Positions 47,925-60,575 are shown, numbered from the stretch's first letter. The stretch: 64,000 nucleotides of DNA from Hypomyces perniciosus (GCA_008477525.1 SPDT01000007.1:3038001-3102000), one strand, 5' to 3'. Notes: a model not told the origin generated them from the sequence alone. Translations and numbers: made by a program.

Positions 47925-48544
47925 ATGGAGATGGCAGCAAAGAGCGGCGAACCGCCTGCGGACCTGCAGTTCATACAATACGAGCATCGACTCGAGTCAC
48001 AATACCTCCCGGCCATAAGATCACTGATATCGAAAGATCTAAGCGAGCCCTACAGTATCTATGTCTACCGATACTTCCTTTGCCAATGGTCTCACCTTTG
48101 CTTCATGGTGAGTGAGGGGTAGCATATCGGATGAATGAGAGATCATCTGACTGAGCTTCATAGGCGCTGGACCCAGCAGACGCATCCCTCATCGGAGTCA
48201 TCATCTGCAAGCTCGAGGTTCACTCCTCTCACTCGCCCCCGACTCGCCGGGGATACATCGCTATGCTGGCCGTAGCATCGCGTTTTCGTGGCCATGGAAT
48301 TGCCACCGTCTTAGTAAAAAGGGCCATCGAAGCCATGACGAAGCGGAACGCCGATGAAATTGCCTTGGAGACGGAGGAGACCAATGTTCCCGCCATGAGG
48401 CTATACGAACGATTGGGCTTCATACGGTCCAAGAAGCTGCATCGATACTATCTCAACGGAAACAGTGCCTATAGGCTTGTCCTTCTCCTCAAACCAATGG
48501 ATCCGGAGGGAAGCTCTGTCTATGACGACAATCAAGTCGTATGA
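47925..48544 (+). CDS. N-alpha-acetyltransferase 30 (NatC catalytic subunit, Mak3-like)
   Basis: This 187-aa enzyme acetylates the N-terminal Met of proteins starting ML, MI, MF or MW as the catalytic part of NatC, acting on nascent chains. Exons are 47925-48107 and 48164-48544, with a 56-nt GTGAG...ATAG intron. The N-terminal part reads EPYSIYVYRYFLCQWSHLCFM, typical of Mak3. The GNAT core follows: GVIICKLEVH, GYIAMLAVASRFRGHGIATVLV (split at the acetyl-CoA loop R-F-R-G-H-G-I-A), and then ALETEETNVPAMRLYERLGFIRSKKLHRYYLNG, in which LYERLGF and the tyrosines fit the Naa30 active site. Its length is close to yeast Mak3 (176 aa). An in-frame second Met two codons later is an alternative start. 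Confidence 0.92.
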
Positions 48545-48774
48545 ATTTCGTTTGGCGTACCGTGGTTTGTGTGCGGGCAGGTCATTCGCCCACGGGCCAC
48601 ACAAAGAGCAAGGGTTTCACGGGATATGTGATATGGTTTCAGACACGGCATCACGGTCGGACAGCATAGCGAGGCATCTTGGGGTTCTGGCGTTGGGTAT
48701 ATTAAGTTTTAGTCTATTTTGAGGCAGACATTAATGGTTATTCCATTCTTCGGACGATGCATAGACATGGCCAA

Positions 48775-49846
48775 TCAATTGAGAAATGCGTCAGTGGAGC
48801 TATAGATGGAGGCTCTCACACCCCATGGATTGACGTGCGATATCCCGATATACGAGAAGACATCTTTCAATCATATCAGCCAAAGCATTCTGCAACGTAT
48901 GTTGATATATTGACTTACCTGGCTTGTAGTATATTGGCCGACCCTTGGCCTCGACCAATTTCAGTTCTCGCAGTCTCTTGAGGACACGCCCAACGTCAGC
49001 CTTGTCGCTGAAATCTGCAGTGTACACGCATAAGATGCGGTCTTTGCGGGGGTTATCCAATGGCGACCTCGGCGCAACCTTGGCCGCGATTCCGAGTTCG
49101 TTGTTGGCAGTCGCTTTCGCAATGATCTCCCACATTTCGTTCACTTCCAACGTTGAACAGAAAAGTAGCCACTAGAGTGGAATGTAAGAGACTGCGAGAA
49201 AGCGATTAAGTGACAAACAGAGATGCGTACCTTGCCGGCTTTAACCTTGCCGAGATATGCTAACTTGAGAATGTCATCAATGGCTTGCTTCTTCTCTTTT
49301 CTAATCTCTCTCTCAATGGTTGATCTGGCGTTTCCCGATTTCTCGATTTCCTTGATGTATTTGGTGGCTATCTCGAGTCTCTCGACGCCACCTGTGGCGA
49401 TGAGAGCTGTCCTGCTCCCCTCCTCCTCTGGGGCTTCGTCCTCGTTGCCTTTGCTGTACTGATTCTGACTTTCGTGTTTGTGGACCCGTGGAATGAACGG
49501 GTTACAGATGAAAATCCAAGGCATCGCCTCAGTTTGGTCTGTCGTGGCAGGTGGTAGACGCGCAAGGAAATCGTCGATAGTCTCAGTCAGCTGCCATGCG
49601 TAAGGCACCCCAGCGTAGGGGTTATGGAGGCGATAAGCTTCCTGCGCGAAGTTCGTCTGACGTTGCGCACGGCCAGGGTTGAGTTGCTGTTGCTCAACCC
49701 AAGTGTCGACGTCGAAGCTGCTCACTCTCTGCTTAAGTTGGGACACTGTGGTGTCGTCACCTGTGACAGCCAAGTCAGGAGGCTTTCCCCGTGTGTGTAG
49801 GGAGAAAATCTGTATTACCATAGAAATCGGAATCGTCTGAGTCCAT
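48775..49846 (-). CDS. DUF1917 / C11orf68-like protein
   Basis: This is a 299-aa protein of unknown biochemical role. Exons are 49846-49819 (28 nt, encoding MDSDDSDFY), 49760-49231, 49171-48919 and 48863-48775. The last exon was placed because it restores the family ending (YKPDVFSYIGISHVNPWG, then RASIYSS). The preceding frame stops unless it is spliced. The sequence has an acidic start, a middle region (RLHNPYAGVPYAWQLTETID, PWIFICNPF), a charged linker and the conserved block MWEIIAKATANNELGIAAKV, ILCVYTADFSDKADVGRVLK. This matches the DUF1917 family, whose vertebrate member C11orf68 folds like eIF4E, so RNA or cap-like binding is a possibility only. The 3' end faces Naa30, 230 bp away. 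Confidence 0.82.
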
Positions 49847-50444
49847 GATAGAAGGCCGATACTGTCCGGTACGGATATATATAACTAAGAGGATACCCAG
49901 TCCCTATTTGCTTGGGTCGGTTGTTGTTCTGACCAAGGCGTAGATATGTTGAAAAGGGGTGCTTTTGGCCAAGCTCATCAAGACACTATATATACGTGCA
50001 AGTTTTAACCACTAGAGGAACAGCTGCAACGAACGGAATGACATCTGGGGAGTTGACGTTAAAGTTCCGGGCGGGAAGATGCAGCTCGCAACGGCATTTA
50101 ACGGGCACAGCCGTGCGAGCTGTTTCCAGCCTCCCGATTCCTAGACTGATCTAATAGATTATTACTACGGAGTACTACCTAGTACTCTACTAGTAATACT
50201 ACTACTGTAACCAGAGCTGAGCTATTATGGTGGGTTCCTTTTGGTGGCGGACCACGGAGAGCCATCCGATTGCTCCACTATCAACGGATGCCCCATTTTC
50301 TCTCGTTTGAGCAAGAAGTCACTGGTCAGTCACATCGCCAAATTTCAATCATCAAACCGACTGTTTATTCATGTGATTACTTCTAGGGCGGTAAACGGGG
50401 TGCAAACACTCAAGTAACCATTCAGCCAATTCACCAAACCTATC
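49847..50444. promoter_or_regulatory. divergent upstream region (DUF1917 gene / Dph7)
   Basis: This 598-bp region separates two divergent starts. It has a TACGGAGTA copy (50166-50174) followed by TAGTACTCTACTAGTAATACTACTAC-type sequence, and TATATATA-like sequence near 49876 and 49987. Confidence 0.5.
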
Positions 50445-51742
50445 ATGGACGCACTGGACCCCATCGCCTCAGTGCGGTCGCTGATATTGGACTTACCTCC
50501 AAGCTGTGCTCAATTTTGCCCCGCGCATCCAAAATATTTGGTCGTGGGGACTTACAATCTCCAGAAGGACGATAAACCAGTAGAGGAACGATCTGTGGAG
50601 GAGGAGCATCAAGTTGCCCCAAAACCTCAAAGCCGAAATGGCAGCCTCGTGGTGTTCAAAGTCGAAGGCAACGAGTTGTAAGTCTGCACTGCTGCCCGTT
50701 TCCATAATGAAATGAAGCTCGGAATGACTGACAGAGTCCTGGTTGAAACAGAGTTAAAGTGCAGACTGTAATGCAGCCGTCTGCTTTGCTGGATCTTCGC
50801 TTTTACCAGGAGATACCAATCTACCATGACATATTGGCAGTAGTCTCTAGCACGGGAACCCTCGCCATCTTCAAATTGGACCCTCTCAACGATACTGCTG
50901 CGCCGTTGCAGCACCTGGCTACTAGCAGATGCGAGGATCTTGCTGATGATGTCCTCTTCCTGCAGTGCAATTGGCACCCAGTCGCACAGAAAAGCATAGG
51001 CGTTACGACGTCCACTGGGCAGTCCAGATTGCTGCACTTGGGCAACGAATGGAAGATCCAATCGTGGACTGACTTGAAAATCCAGAACTCGCTCGAGGCT
51101 TGGTGTATAGCGTTCTCACCAGGAAATCCCTCATCAAGTAGAGAAAGCACCCCAATTTCCATCTACTGTGGCGGAGATGACTCAACGCTTCGATATACGT
51201 CCTACTCCTGGAATGTTGCCAACGACTCATCGCACTCGACTCTCCCATACGGACCCATGGCCATCAAAGGTCAGCATGATGCAGGTGTGACAGCTATATT
51301 GCCACTACCTCTCACTACACATGATGGTGGTAGGATAGTAGTCACCGGAAGCTACGATGATCACATGCGAGTCTTCGCCATCCACGATTTGCACGAATCG
51401 CATGGGTCAAAGCATGTAAAACTGCTAGCGGATGAGAATCTCGGTGGTGGAGTCTGGAGATTAAATCTGATAGACATGAGAGGAATGGCCGGCAGCCCGA
51501 AGACGATACGGATCCTGGCGTCTTGCATGCATGCGGGAGTCAGGCTGGTGGAGATTGTCACAGACAATGGTCAAGACTGGAGCTGCAGAGTCTTGGCGCG
51601 GTTTGAGGAGCACAAGAGTATGAATTATGCTTCTGATCTTGTGATACCATCGTCTGCGGATAGCGGCAATGGGCTTCGAGTTGTCTCGACAAGCTTCTAT
51701 GACAGGCTCTTGTGTCTTTGGGAGTATGATCCGGGGCAGTAA
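50445..51742 (+). CDS. Dph7/WDR85 diphthine methylesterase
   Basis: This is a 407-aa WD-repeat enzyme of the diphthamide pathway on elongation factor 2; Dph7 removes the methyl ester from methylated diphthine before the Dph6 amidation step. Exon 1 is 50445-50677 and exon 2 is 50752-51742; the intron is GTAAGT...AACAG. The N-terminus (SLILDLPPSCAQFCPAHPKYLVVGTY) and later blocks are typical of Dph7: ISIYCGGDDSTLRYTSYSW, GQHDAGVTAILPL, RIVVTGSYDDHMRVF, NLGGGVWRLNLID, ASCMHAGVRLVEI, HKSMNYASDLVI and STSFYDRLLCLWEYD. These form successive blades of a beta-propeller. The length is near yeast Rrt2/Dph7 (387 aa). Nothing in the sequence suggests regulation. Confidence 0.92.
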
Positions 51743-52680
51743 TCGGTGGGTGCTTACCCTGGTTTTTTTTCTCGAGCTGGATCCAACGCACCAGTGATTG
51801 GTAGGAAATGGACATTATAGATCATCGAGAGCTTGCTGGGGATGAAGAATTGAACTTGCCGGGTTGCCAATGGGTCCTTGCGTGGCATGGGGCAAAAAAA
51901 AAAAAAAGACAAGTCTTCCGTGCTTCTCTGGACCGGCAGCATCGCAACAGATGCGACAAATCGAAGCAGCAAAATGGAGCGATGGTTCCAGGTCCCTGCA
52001 GGCTCCACTACAATGCTCCCGCATGTCCCCAGCGCCTCCGTCTCAGCCTTGCAGGTTGTGGCACCCACACGCTGCACGCAGCAGTGCTTGGACGTCTTCG
52101 GCTGGACAGCCCGAACAGATGGATATCATATATCGGTGCATACCTAGGTACAGTGATACACCGGGCGTGTGTAGAGTCAGTATAGCGTATTCGCGGGGGA
52201 TCCAACCTCGTCCCAGACCAACGTGCGTGAAATTACCAGAGCTTCAACTTTTAATCTAATCCATTGCCAACTTGCAAAAGCACCGTTTAATACAAGCTCG
52301 CCTCGTCCAATTCCTTTCTGCCAGCTGACCGCCTTCGCGCTTCCATCCCAAGCTCACCGTTTTCGGCACCTGATCAGCTCTTTTTCTCATTGCTTCTTCA
52401 CGGTCTCGTGCATACCTCTTTATTTTCACCAGAACCCCGCCGTCTGGTGCCAATAGCTCTCCCTCACGAGAAAGTCGGAGTCACCGTCTGTTTCTTCTTC
52501 TTTTTTCGCTCCTCCCTCTTTGCAGAACGCCAACCACTCTCGATGTTCGTACCCAACCAAGTCGACCTTTAACATACCTATTCTCGAGGCTGTCTCGCGG
52601 GACTACGGGCCCCGCTTACGCCGCATTCGAGCCGCAAAGAATTCTCAACATCACAGCGACATTACTACCACTCAGCGATC
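51743..52680. promoter_or_regulatory. intergenic and leader region of the Msn5-like gene
   Basis: This 938-bp region holds the Dph7 3' end, an A run at about 51895-51907 and, from 52300 on, CT-rich sequence (for example 52480-52530) that looks like a long pyrimidine-rich leader. No coding sequence is supported. Confidence 0.5.
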
Positions 52681-55600
52681 ATGTCTGCGAACGGCGGCGG
52701 CGATGCGAGTAACGGCGACGGCAGAGCAGATGTGTTGTCCAAGATTCATCTGGCGCTTGAGGTCGTTCATAACCCACACTCGACCAATGACGCCCGCCGA
52801 GAAGCCCAATCCTTCCTCGAGGACGTTAAGGATATTCCCGAAGCTCCCCTCCAGGGATTCAAGCTAGCTTCCGACAAGTCCCAGTCGCCCGTTGTTCGCC
52901 ATTATGCCCTGTCGCTGCTCGAACACGCAATACGATACCGATGGTCCACATACACGGAGGAGCAGGCCCAGGCCCTGCGAAGCTGGGTGCTGGAACTGAG
53001 CCAGGCCATCTCAAAAGAAGACCCGTCATATTTGAGGAACAAGACCGCCCAGCTCTGGGTAGAGGTGGCCAAAAGGTGCTGGGGAGCCGAGTGGATGGAT
53101 ATGGATGCCATGCTCGTTCAGCTGTGGCAAATCCCCGACTCGGCCGTCCACAAGGAGCTTGTCATGTTCGTTCTTGAGACTCTGTCCGACGAGGTTTTTA
53201 CAGGAGACGACTCGGTTGTCGCAATGAGAGAGGGTGTCCTTAGTAAGGCATGCGTCGAGATCTTTACTCCCACCGCCGTCCTTATCGAGGCTTTCCCCAA
53301 TCGCCAACCCGGCCCAGATGTCCGGTGCGGTCACGAGGGTTGGCTCAGTCGTCTATCCGAGTTCCTAAACTACTGCATCGGCTCTGGTGACAAGGCCAAT
53401 GGTGAAGTTAAGACATGTATCATAAAGGGTCTCTCCGTCTTTCTGTCACTCATGCCATGGGCCATTCCTAAGGCTATATCATCCGCCCAGTGCGTGACTG
53501 TCATGTCTGCTGGCCTGGCATCGCCATTCACAGAGGTCCAGAAGGTGAAGCTGTGACATGCCCTCAAGCCATTTGAAGCCTGCTGACAAGTTTTTACAGG
53601 CTGCCCTGGACGCCCTACACTCGCTGTACTGCCGGACAAACTTCAATGACGAGGAATTTATAGACCTCGTCACTCCCATGTATAGCAGCACATCTGTCCA
53701 GCTTTGCAAAACACTCCTCGAATGGTCAGTGGTCAGTGCTGATGATATAGACGAGGACAAGTATCAGATCCTGAAGAAGCTATCAGAAGTATGTATACTT
53801 TGTTACCCGACAGTGTTCGCTCCTCTGACAGATATTCGACAACAGATGCTATCGAGCTTGGGCGACTATTTCGATAGGAAATTTTCCCAGGTGCCCCACC
53901 ATGCAGCCCCTGAAGGTTTCCTACAGCTTCTTCTTCAAGTGGTCCAGAGTGAGAGTCTCATGGTCTCCATCCCGGTTCTTGTGACATGGACAAAACTTCT
54001 GGCAAATAGGAACATCGGTCCTAGCAACCTTATCACGCCAATGATTGGCTCTCTCCTAGAAATCTGCAGTTCTAGGCTGGTACGATTCGAAAATTTACCT
54101 GAAGATACCTCCAATCCAACGTATATATTTCTTCTCGAAGATACTGATACAATCCCCGAACGCCACGCTTTCTTAGGCAACTACCGTCGATACAGTTCCC
54201 AGGTTATTGAGGCCATCGTGCAACTCAAGCTCGTCGATGCTGTGTCACATATCCTTGGCCGCGCGGAACATGTTCTGCAACATCTCTATGACGGACAGCC
54301 ACCCTTCAGCAGTAAGTAAATAGCCGTCATTCTCCTTAGTTATGGTGTTGACTGACAGGACAGAACAAAATTACATCAAGCATTCTATGCCTGTATTGCA
54401 AGTTGACTCGCACTTCACCGTGATCGAAGCTACTCTTAAAGGGTATGTGAAGTGGAGGAGAGTTCACTTACGTGATAATGTATGTACAAAGTCTCGACGG
54501 GATTATGATGCAAGACCAACTAATTTCGTAACAGCAACAGCAAGCAGCAGAGCTTGAAGCCAGCCTGGAGGCTTGGTGTAAAAAGCTTTTGGAGATGAGC
54601 TTCGAGGTATGATTCTTACTCCATGACTCACGCGTCCAGGTTCAGGCCAGCTTGCTAATAACTCTATCGGACAGGATCCCTTAATAAGGAAGAGAATTCT
54701 TCAACTGCTTGTTTACTTTTCAACAACCGCTTTGAATAAGAATGCGGACTTTATGCTCAAGGTATTGGAGCATATAATACTAACATGGCCTGCTCTAGAG
54801 CCAGAGTATCGTGCATTCAACGATGCCATTAAGGACTTGCAAGGCGAAAGCATGATCGAACTACAACGGCTTGCATCTGAAATGCCTGACCATCTCTTGG
54901 TATGTATTTTTCCAAGCTTGTGGATTAGGAAATACTGATGATGGTGTACTGTCAGGGTGTCTATGAACACATTGAGGCCCGAGTAAACGAAATGATGGCT
55001 TCCGGGACGTTGGACGATAAAAGAGCCCTTGCGTACCGTAGCTTTTTGTTCCTCATCATGTAAGTCATTCTATAAAATGCCCGAGTCATACAAGAACAGA
55101 CGCGAACTGACAAGAACAGACATCGTGCAAGTAACATCGACACCCAGGCCAAGATCCAGAAACTACGCGAATTCATTGAACCAGTGAAGGCGCAATGGCA
55201 GGACGAGAATATTAGATCCTCTATCAAGTCTTACTCTGGTTTCTGCGAGCTCCTTGCGCTCAACAAAGCACAAGCATATCTGGTCAACCGTCAAGCTCAC
55301 AAAATCCGAGACTGGAGTTCATGTGAACTTGATACCGAAGGATTGGCCCTTCAAAGTGAACTAGAAGAGCGCTTAAAGGTAAACTCTTCGGTTGATGTAT
55401 TCTTGCGACAATGGGACATTATGTACTGACCTGTTGACAGCAACTTCCACTTCGTCCCACGAAATCATTTCTTGCCTTCTCTGTAGAAAGACTAGACAAG
55501 TCTTCTGCTGCATTCCAAGCTTCCTACGCTCTCTGGCAAGAAGGGTTTTCGAGTATCCTAGCAGATCTGCTCGAACTCCTAAGGTACTTGGCTAATTCTC

Positions 55601-57123
55601 TTCACTATTCTCAAGGTGCGCACTGACATAACTCCAGCTATGCACACGCAACACACAACCCGAACAACTGGACAGGCTTGCCCCCTGAAATGCGTCCCAT
55701 GGTGGATAAGGTATTGAGCGATCGGTTCTGGCAAGCAGGCATCTCCGAGGGAAGCAAAGATGATTTCTACGCCCGTGTCTTGGATAAGAAGAACACTATT
55801 GAGGGCCTGGCTTCAACAATCCGCGGCTCGGTTCGATTTGTTCGGGAGACAGCATACGCTATCATCTATTGTATGAGCAGGCTTGACATGCAGTTCTATG
55901 GCTTTGAAGGGTTATCGGGGCCGTTATCGAAGGCTCTCTTTGCCGATTCCACCTGGCTGTCTACACACCAGCAAAGCAACTTGCTGAATCTTGTGAGGTA
56001 TCTGGTTGACGACTGTCCAGTTGATTACCGCGAACACTTTTTGCCACAACTTCTAGCCTCTTGCTTCCAGCAAATGGACTCGAAGATCAACACTGAGTGG
56101 CAGAAGCTGGAACAACAACAGACAGTTGCTGTGGATGGTGAAGCGGAGCTGAAAGAAGAGATGAAGGCTGAGAGCATCCTTCGCCAGGTGACGTACACCG
56201 CGGTGGTTATGGTGGCGGACTTTCTCGATCCAACAAAACTGAGTATGGCCGCTTTCTCTTTCATACATGAGGCGACTACTAACATTCTCTCTCTCCTAGA
56301 TCCACAACCACTGAAGTCGCGGACACAGAAAAGCGATATGGAAAATGGCACTGAAGAGGCATATCCATCGCTTCGGCGATTTTGCCTCACTCATCAAGAG
56401 GTAGTCGAGCCACTTCTAGTTTTCTGCACACACGGAATCCGAATGCGAGATACAAGGTGCTGTGGTATGATCCTGCGCTTGTTCGTCTCTCTTGTACCCG
56501 AATTTCATCTGGTACCAGGTCAAGTACAGAAGAAGACTCATGTTCAGCAAGCCTCTGATGGCCGTGGAGCAACTGTCCTTGTCGACACGTCGCCAGTGCC
56601 CCCGGAAATCGCCTCGGCAATCCGAGAATACATTTCGTTGGATGTATTAAAAGCCTGCATTACCTCTTTCCATGAACCATACTTTGTGGAGGTCCAGAAA
56701 GAATTGGCATCGCTAATTGCGACCATTATGGTCTACTACAGCCCAATCACATCCACACCCAGCAATGTGTTGCTCGGGCTGCCTTATGTAAACCCAGCGG
56801 AGTTGGAACGCCTGAAAGCGTATATGGCCAAGCCTGGCTCTCACACGCGGCAGCAAAGAGCAATCGTGATGGAATTCTTGAAGGATCTGAAGGGAGTGAG
56901 TGTTTCGGAAATGGGCAAGCTGTCTAAGAGTGCCGGAGTTGGTGGCAACTCTGGCCGCGGTAAAAAGACGAGCCGGAGCAAGATGGCACAAGGATTCATG
57001 ACGAGGGAACCAACATCGGCGGATGCTGGGGCATCGTCGGGCGTGGGAGTTGGAGATACGAACGGAGGGGGGAGAGCTACGCCTGATGGACTAGAAGGGA
57101 TCTCCAACTTATTTGAGAGTTAG
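52681..57123 (+). CDS. Msn5/exportin-5-like karyopherin
   Basis: This is a 1,307-aa beta-karyopherin. The model has ten exons: 52681-53544, 53600-53788, 53846-54311, 54364-54479, 54535-54606, 54675-54899, 54956-55059, 55120-55378, 55441-55583 and 55638-57123; phases agree at every join. Msn5/exportin-5 proteins carry phosphoproteins or RNAs through nuclear pores with Ran-GTP. The N-terminal importin-beta-like helices read [19 protein letters not shown] and [18 protein letters not shown], followed by an Xpo1-like segment ([19 protein letters not shown]). HEAT-type repeats continue through [17 protein letters not shown]. The tail is basic and Gly/Ser-rich ([10 protein letters not shown]). The intron at 53789-53845 is 57 nt with no in-frame stop, so retention would add 19 residues; it is called from its GTATGT donor, CTGAC branch site and CAG end. 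The sites at 54480 and 54534 are less certain. Confidence 0.87.
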
Positions 57124-59176
57124 CGGCGTCGTCTAGCATTGTCTCGATTGCGAATTCGCGAAACAGGATCACCGGCAGCGAACGCCAGTTGGCTTGAAAG
57201 ACGACCCATGCTTGAGGCGTCAAGATTCAGTACGGCATTTGCTTGTCTTTGTCCCTTTGAAACACAGCCTAACATGGTCAATTAGAGAGCTCACGTAAAA
57301 CCGACGGGGAGAGAATAAATGACCATGGAGCTAAGGTGTTGCTAGGTACGGAAGGGCATCAGTTGGCTTTGTTTTAGAGGATAGGCATGATGCATTTTTG
57401 TCAGAATAGGCGCATTCGTCTTACTTTTCAAAGGAACTGGTTGGCGTTGGGATAGCTGGCTGAAGAGGGTAGAGGTCGTCTTCGGATGCGCCGTTTCTTG
57501 TTAGTAAAGGCCTGGCAACAAGATTTTGTGTGTGCCAAGAACGGGCTTCCGTGGTTCTGAGTGCCATCGTTCATTGTCATAAGGTTTTGATCAACAAGGG
57601 TGCGACTCTGGGGTGTCTATGGAATGATAATAGGGGAATTATCCTTGCCTGATCTCTCATTCCACCCACCAGCTACCCAATAGCCTGGCGATGCTGTGTG
57701 ATTTGTGCAACCAACTTGTCTGTACTACCTGTATTGCAGCCAGTTTTCTGTTGGGAGCTCGGGGATCCAAGGGAATGGTCAGTGGAGGCAAATGGCGCAG
57801 CACAGCGTTTAGCAGGGGCTTCAATGAGCTTTGGGTTGTACCAATGAGTTGGTAGCGAGCAAACAGTCAAGTCAGGTCCCCCAATATAACTACTAGGTAG
57901 TTTACCGTAAATGATGGGCTGGGCAGTGTGCAGTGTGTGGGTGGCGGTTGGCAGTGTCATACAAGGGATCAAAGGTTGGGTGTATATGGATGTCGGAGGG
58001 CACACATGATGTGTGCATGGGCGGCGTTGTTGGCTGTTGCACGATATTAGCTCCTCCTGAAGGAATAGGTAGGGATAATCATGGAGAAGAATGCTGGGCA
58101 AAAAAAAAGCCCCTGCCCTCATGCTATCTCACTTGCTGATTTTGCAGTCATGTGATTGGTAAGTCGACATATAGGCGGATATGATGTATGCATAAATAAT
58201 ACCGACTTCTTCAAAGTTGGGAGCTGAGATGTTCAGCTTTGATGGTTGGCAATAAAGACCAGGGCTGAAGAGCTAAGGCACTGTATTGAGGAAGAGAAGC
58301 TTGGCTCAAACGACCAACATGCACATGTACATATGATGTTTCGAGTCCGAGGAGGCATTTGCACATACCGGCCTATCAACGCTATATTTCTCCGATTAGG
58401 AATGGAATGGCGGCGTAGGCATGGCAAGGATGACGCGTGGCAATGCTGTCTGCAGCAAATTGCTTGGTTCCAGGAGAAACCGTCGAGGGTTCGACAGCCG
58501 CTGATGACTAGGTAGGTAGTATTATCAGCTCCCTCTTTGATATGGGCACCAAGGCATAATGTCCGTACGGATTGTATGCATGTCAAGTCGGTAGGATAGG
58601 GGACAACCGAGATGGGCCATGCGGTTGTACCCCGTATAGCCAGGCGTCATTGTCATCCAGGCCCTTGCTCATACACGCACATGAATCGTAAAGCCTAGCC
58701 TTGACTATCACTGTCCGTTGACGAAGGCTTTCACTTCCATGAAGGAAGCTGAGAGTTAATGCCTGTCCCGTCGTATCGGGACCGACGGGACCGTTACTTA
58801 AAACGGTAACCTATTCGGTAGCTTCCTCTCGCACGGAGTAGGTAGCACAAGATGGAGGTTATTTGTAAAAAAAAAAAAAAAAAAAAAAAGGACGCCACAC
58901 TCTGTGTGTTGGAACTTGTGCGAATTGTCAGGAGTATTGGCCGTCGTACACGCCACGCCGTGAGCCGTCTCGCCTCGCCTGGGCTCGCCTCTTGCACACC
59001 GACCAGGTGAAGATCGGTGAAAGGATGAGGCTCCCAAAGACCATTCATCACTGATACCTTGTTCTTTTCAGGATGGGGCGGAAGATGCCGCTGGGATGGT
59101 GCGACGCCTGCAGGCGTTCCTCGAACCTAGCTGCTGACTACCTCATTATGAATCGGCGAGGCTTACGAGTATACGA

Positions 59177-59234
59177 AGTACGGAGCAGTACTTCGTAGTA
59201 CTAGTAGCATATACGTACATGCTCGTACTCCGTA
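59177..59234. repeat. TACGGAG/TACTTCGTA/TACTCCGTA cluster
   Basis: The stretch holds an incomplete TACGGAG, a TACTTCGTA variant, CTAGTAG palindromes and one exact TACTCCGTA (59226-59234), arranged so that the two ends can pair. Confidence 0.7.
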
Positions 59235-60482
59235 CACATATCAGCACGGAATTTGTCGTATTAGTGATCGGACATTTGCGAAGTGGATGTGCGGGAGCAA
59301 TGTGTGAATTACTGATGAAATGCAAGGGGGACCCCTGGTAAACCGTGTACATAGACCCGTGTAGGTACCTCCGCCACTCAGCAGACAGATGGACAGACAC
59401 CTCATCGCCTCACGGCAACATCTGTATAACACCTTGTATCTGCCTATCGGAGCAGAGCAGCAGGCACAAGCTCGTTTAAGTTCGATCGTCTGTCGGTAGC
59501 CTGTACACGGGACGGCACGTAGCCTCTTGCGTGCTCGCAAACTCGCCTGATCACCTCTGGCCCTCGGAGCAGATCCCATGGGGGGGTCCCTGAGACGGCC
59601 ATGATGACATGAACGGGATCCAAGAATGAGGAACGCAAGCACGGCGCCTTCACAATCTCTGCACTAGAGTCGCCGCGTTCAAGCCACGCCTGCTGGTCAC
59701 AGGTAGAACAGCAGCAAAAAAAAGGGTTGGTATGTACGCCACACAGCACCAGACCCGGGGACGCAGGTGTAAGAGCCACCTCTGCATATCATTGGACAGG
59801 CTGATGTACATCCAGCTCTCGGCAACGGCTAATAATAGTGCGGATACCGGTTTTGTCTTCGATTTCATTGGGATCAGGCGAGCGTTGCATTCCTATTAGG
59901 CGAAGTTCCCCCGTTGCCGCGATGCGATACGATACGCTCTCTCTCCTATCACCCGAACAGAGAGCTCTGTCTATCAAATTCCCCGCCCCACCGTATCTCT
60001 CTGAAACCGTTGGCACTGTATGGAGTATCGCCATTGCCAGGCCTCAGATCACGCTCAATGTTGACGATTTGCACCACAACAAAGCGTGAAGAAACCTCTT
60101 TATGTACGAGCATGCCTGCAGGGGCGTACGGAGTACATACTACTACCAACAAGGCATATGCATGCGCAGCCATGACCCTGGCCGCTGTCAGTGTCTGAGG
60201 CGCCCACGCCAACCGCATGGAACTCACAGAGACAACAGCGCAGCCATCCCACGAGAAGGGCATGGAGTGTTACACCTCAACCGCCGGCAGGAGGTGCATT
60301 ATTCGTCATATCTTTTTCTCTCCGTCTCTGTGGAGCTCGCTCCAGAGCCGTTGATGATTGCTCGACTGCTCTCCCTCCCAGTCAGTCTCCTCCTCCCCTG
60401 CCCATCTCATCATCTCCCGAAACCGCCACGACCACGGAGCAGACCCAGCACAGCGAACAACACCCCCGTCGACTTACGCCAT

Positions 60483-60521
60483 TACTACTACTACTACTAC
60501 CACTACTACGGAGTACTACTC

Positions 60522-60555
<34 letters not shown>

Positions 60556-60575
60556 TACTACTACTACGAGTACGC
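60483..60575 (+). repeat. compound ACT / ATT trinucleotide microsatellite
   Basis: About eight ACT-type units lead into an exact TACGGAGTA (60507-60515), then about ten TTA units, then ACT units again. It lies about 1 kb before the regulator start codon, probably in the leader or promoter. Confidence 0.85.
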
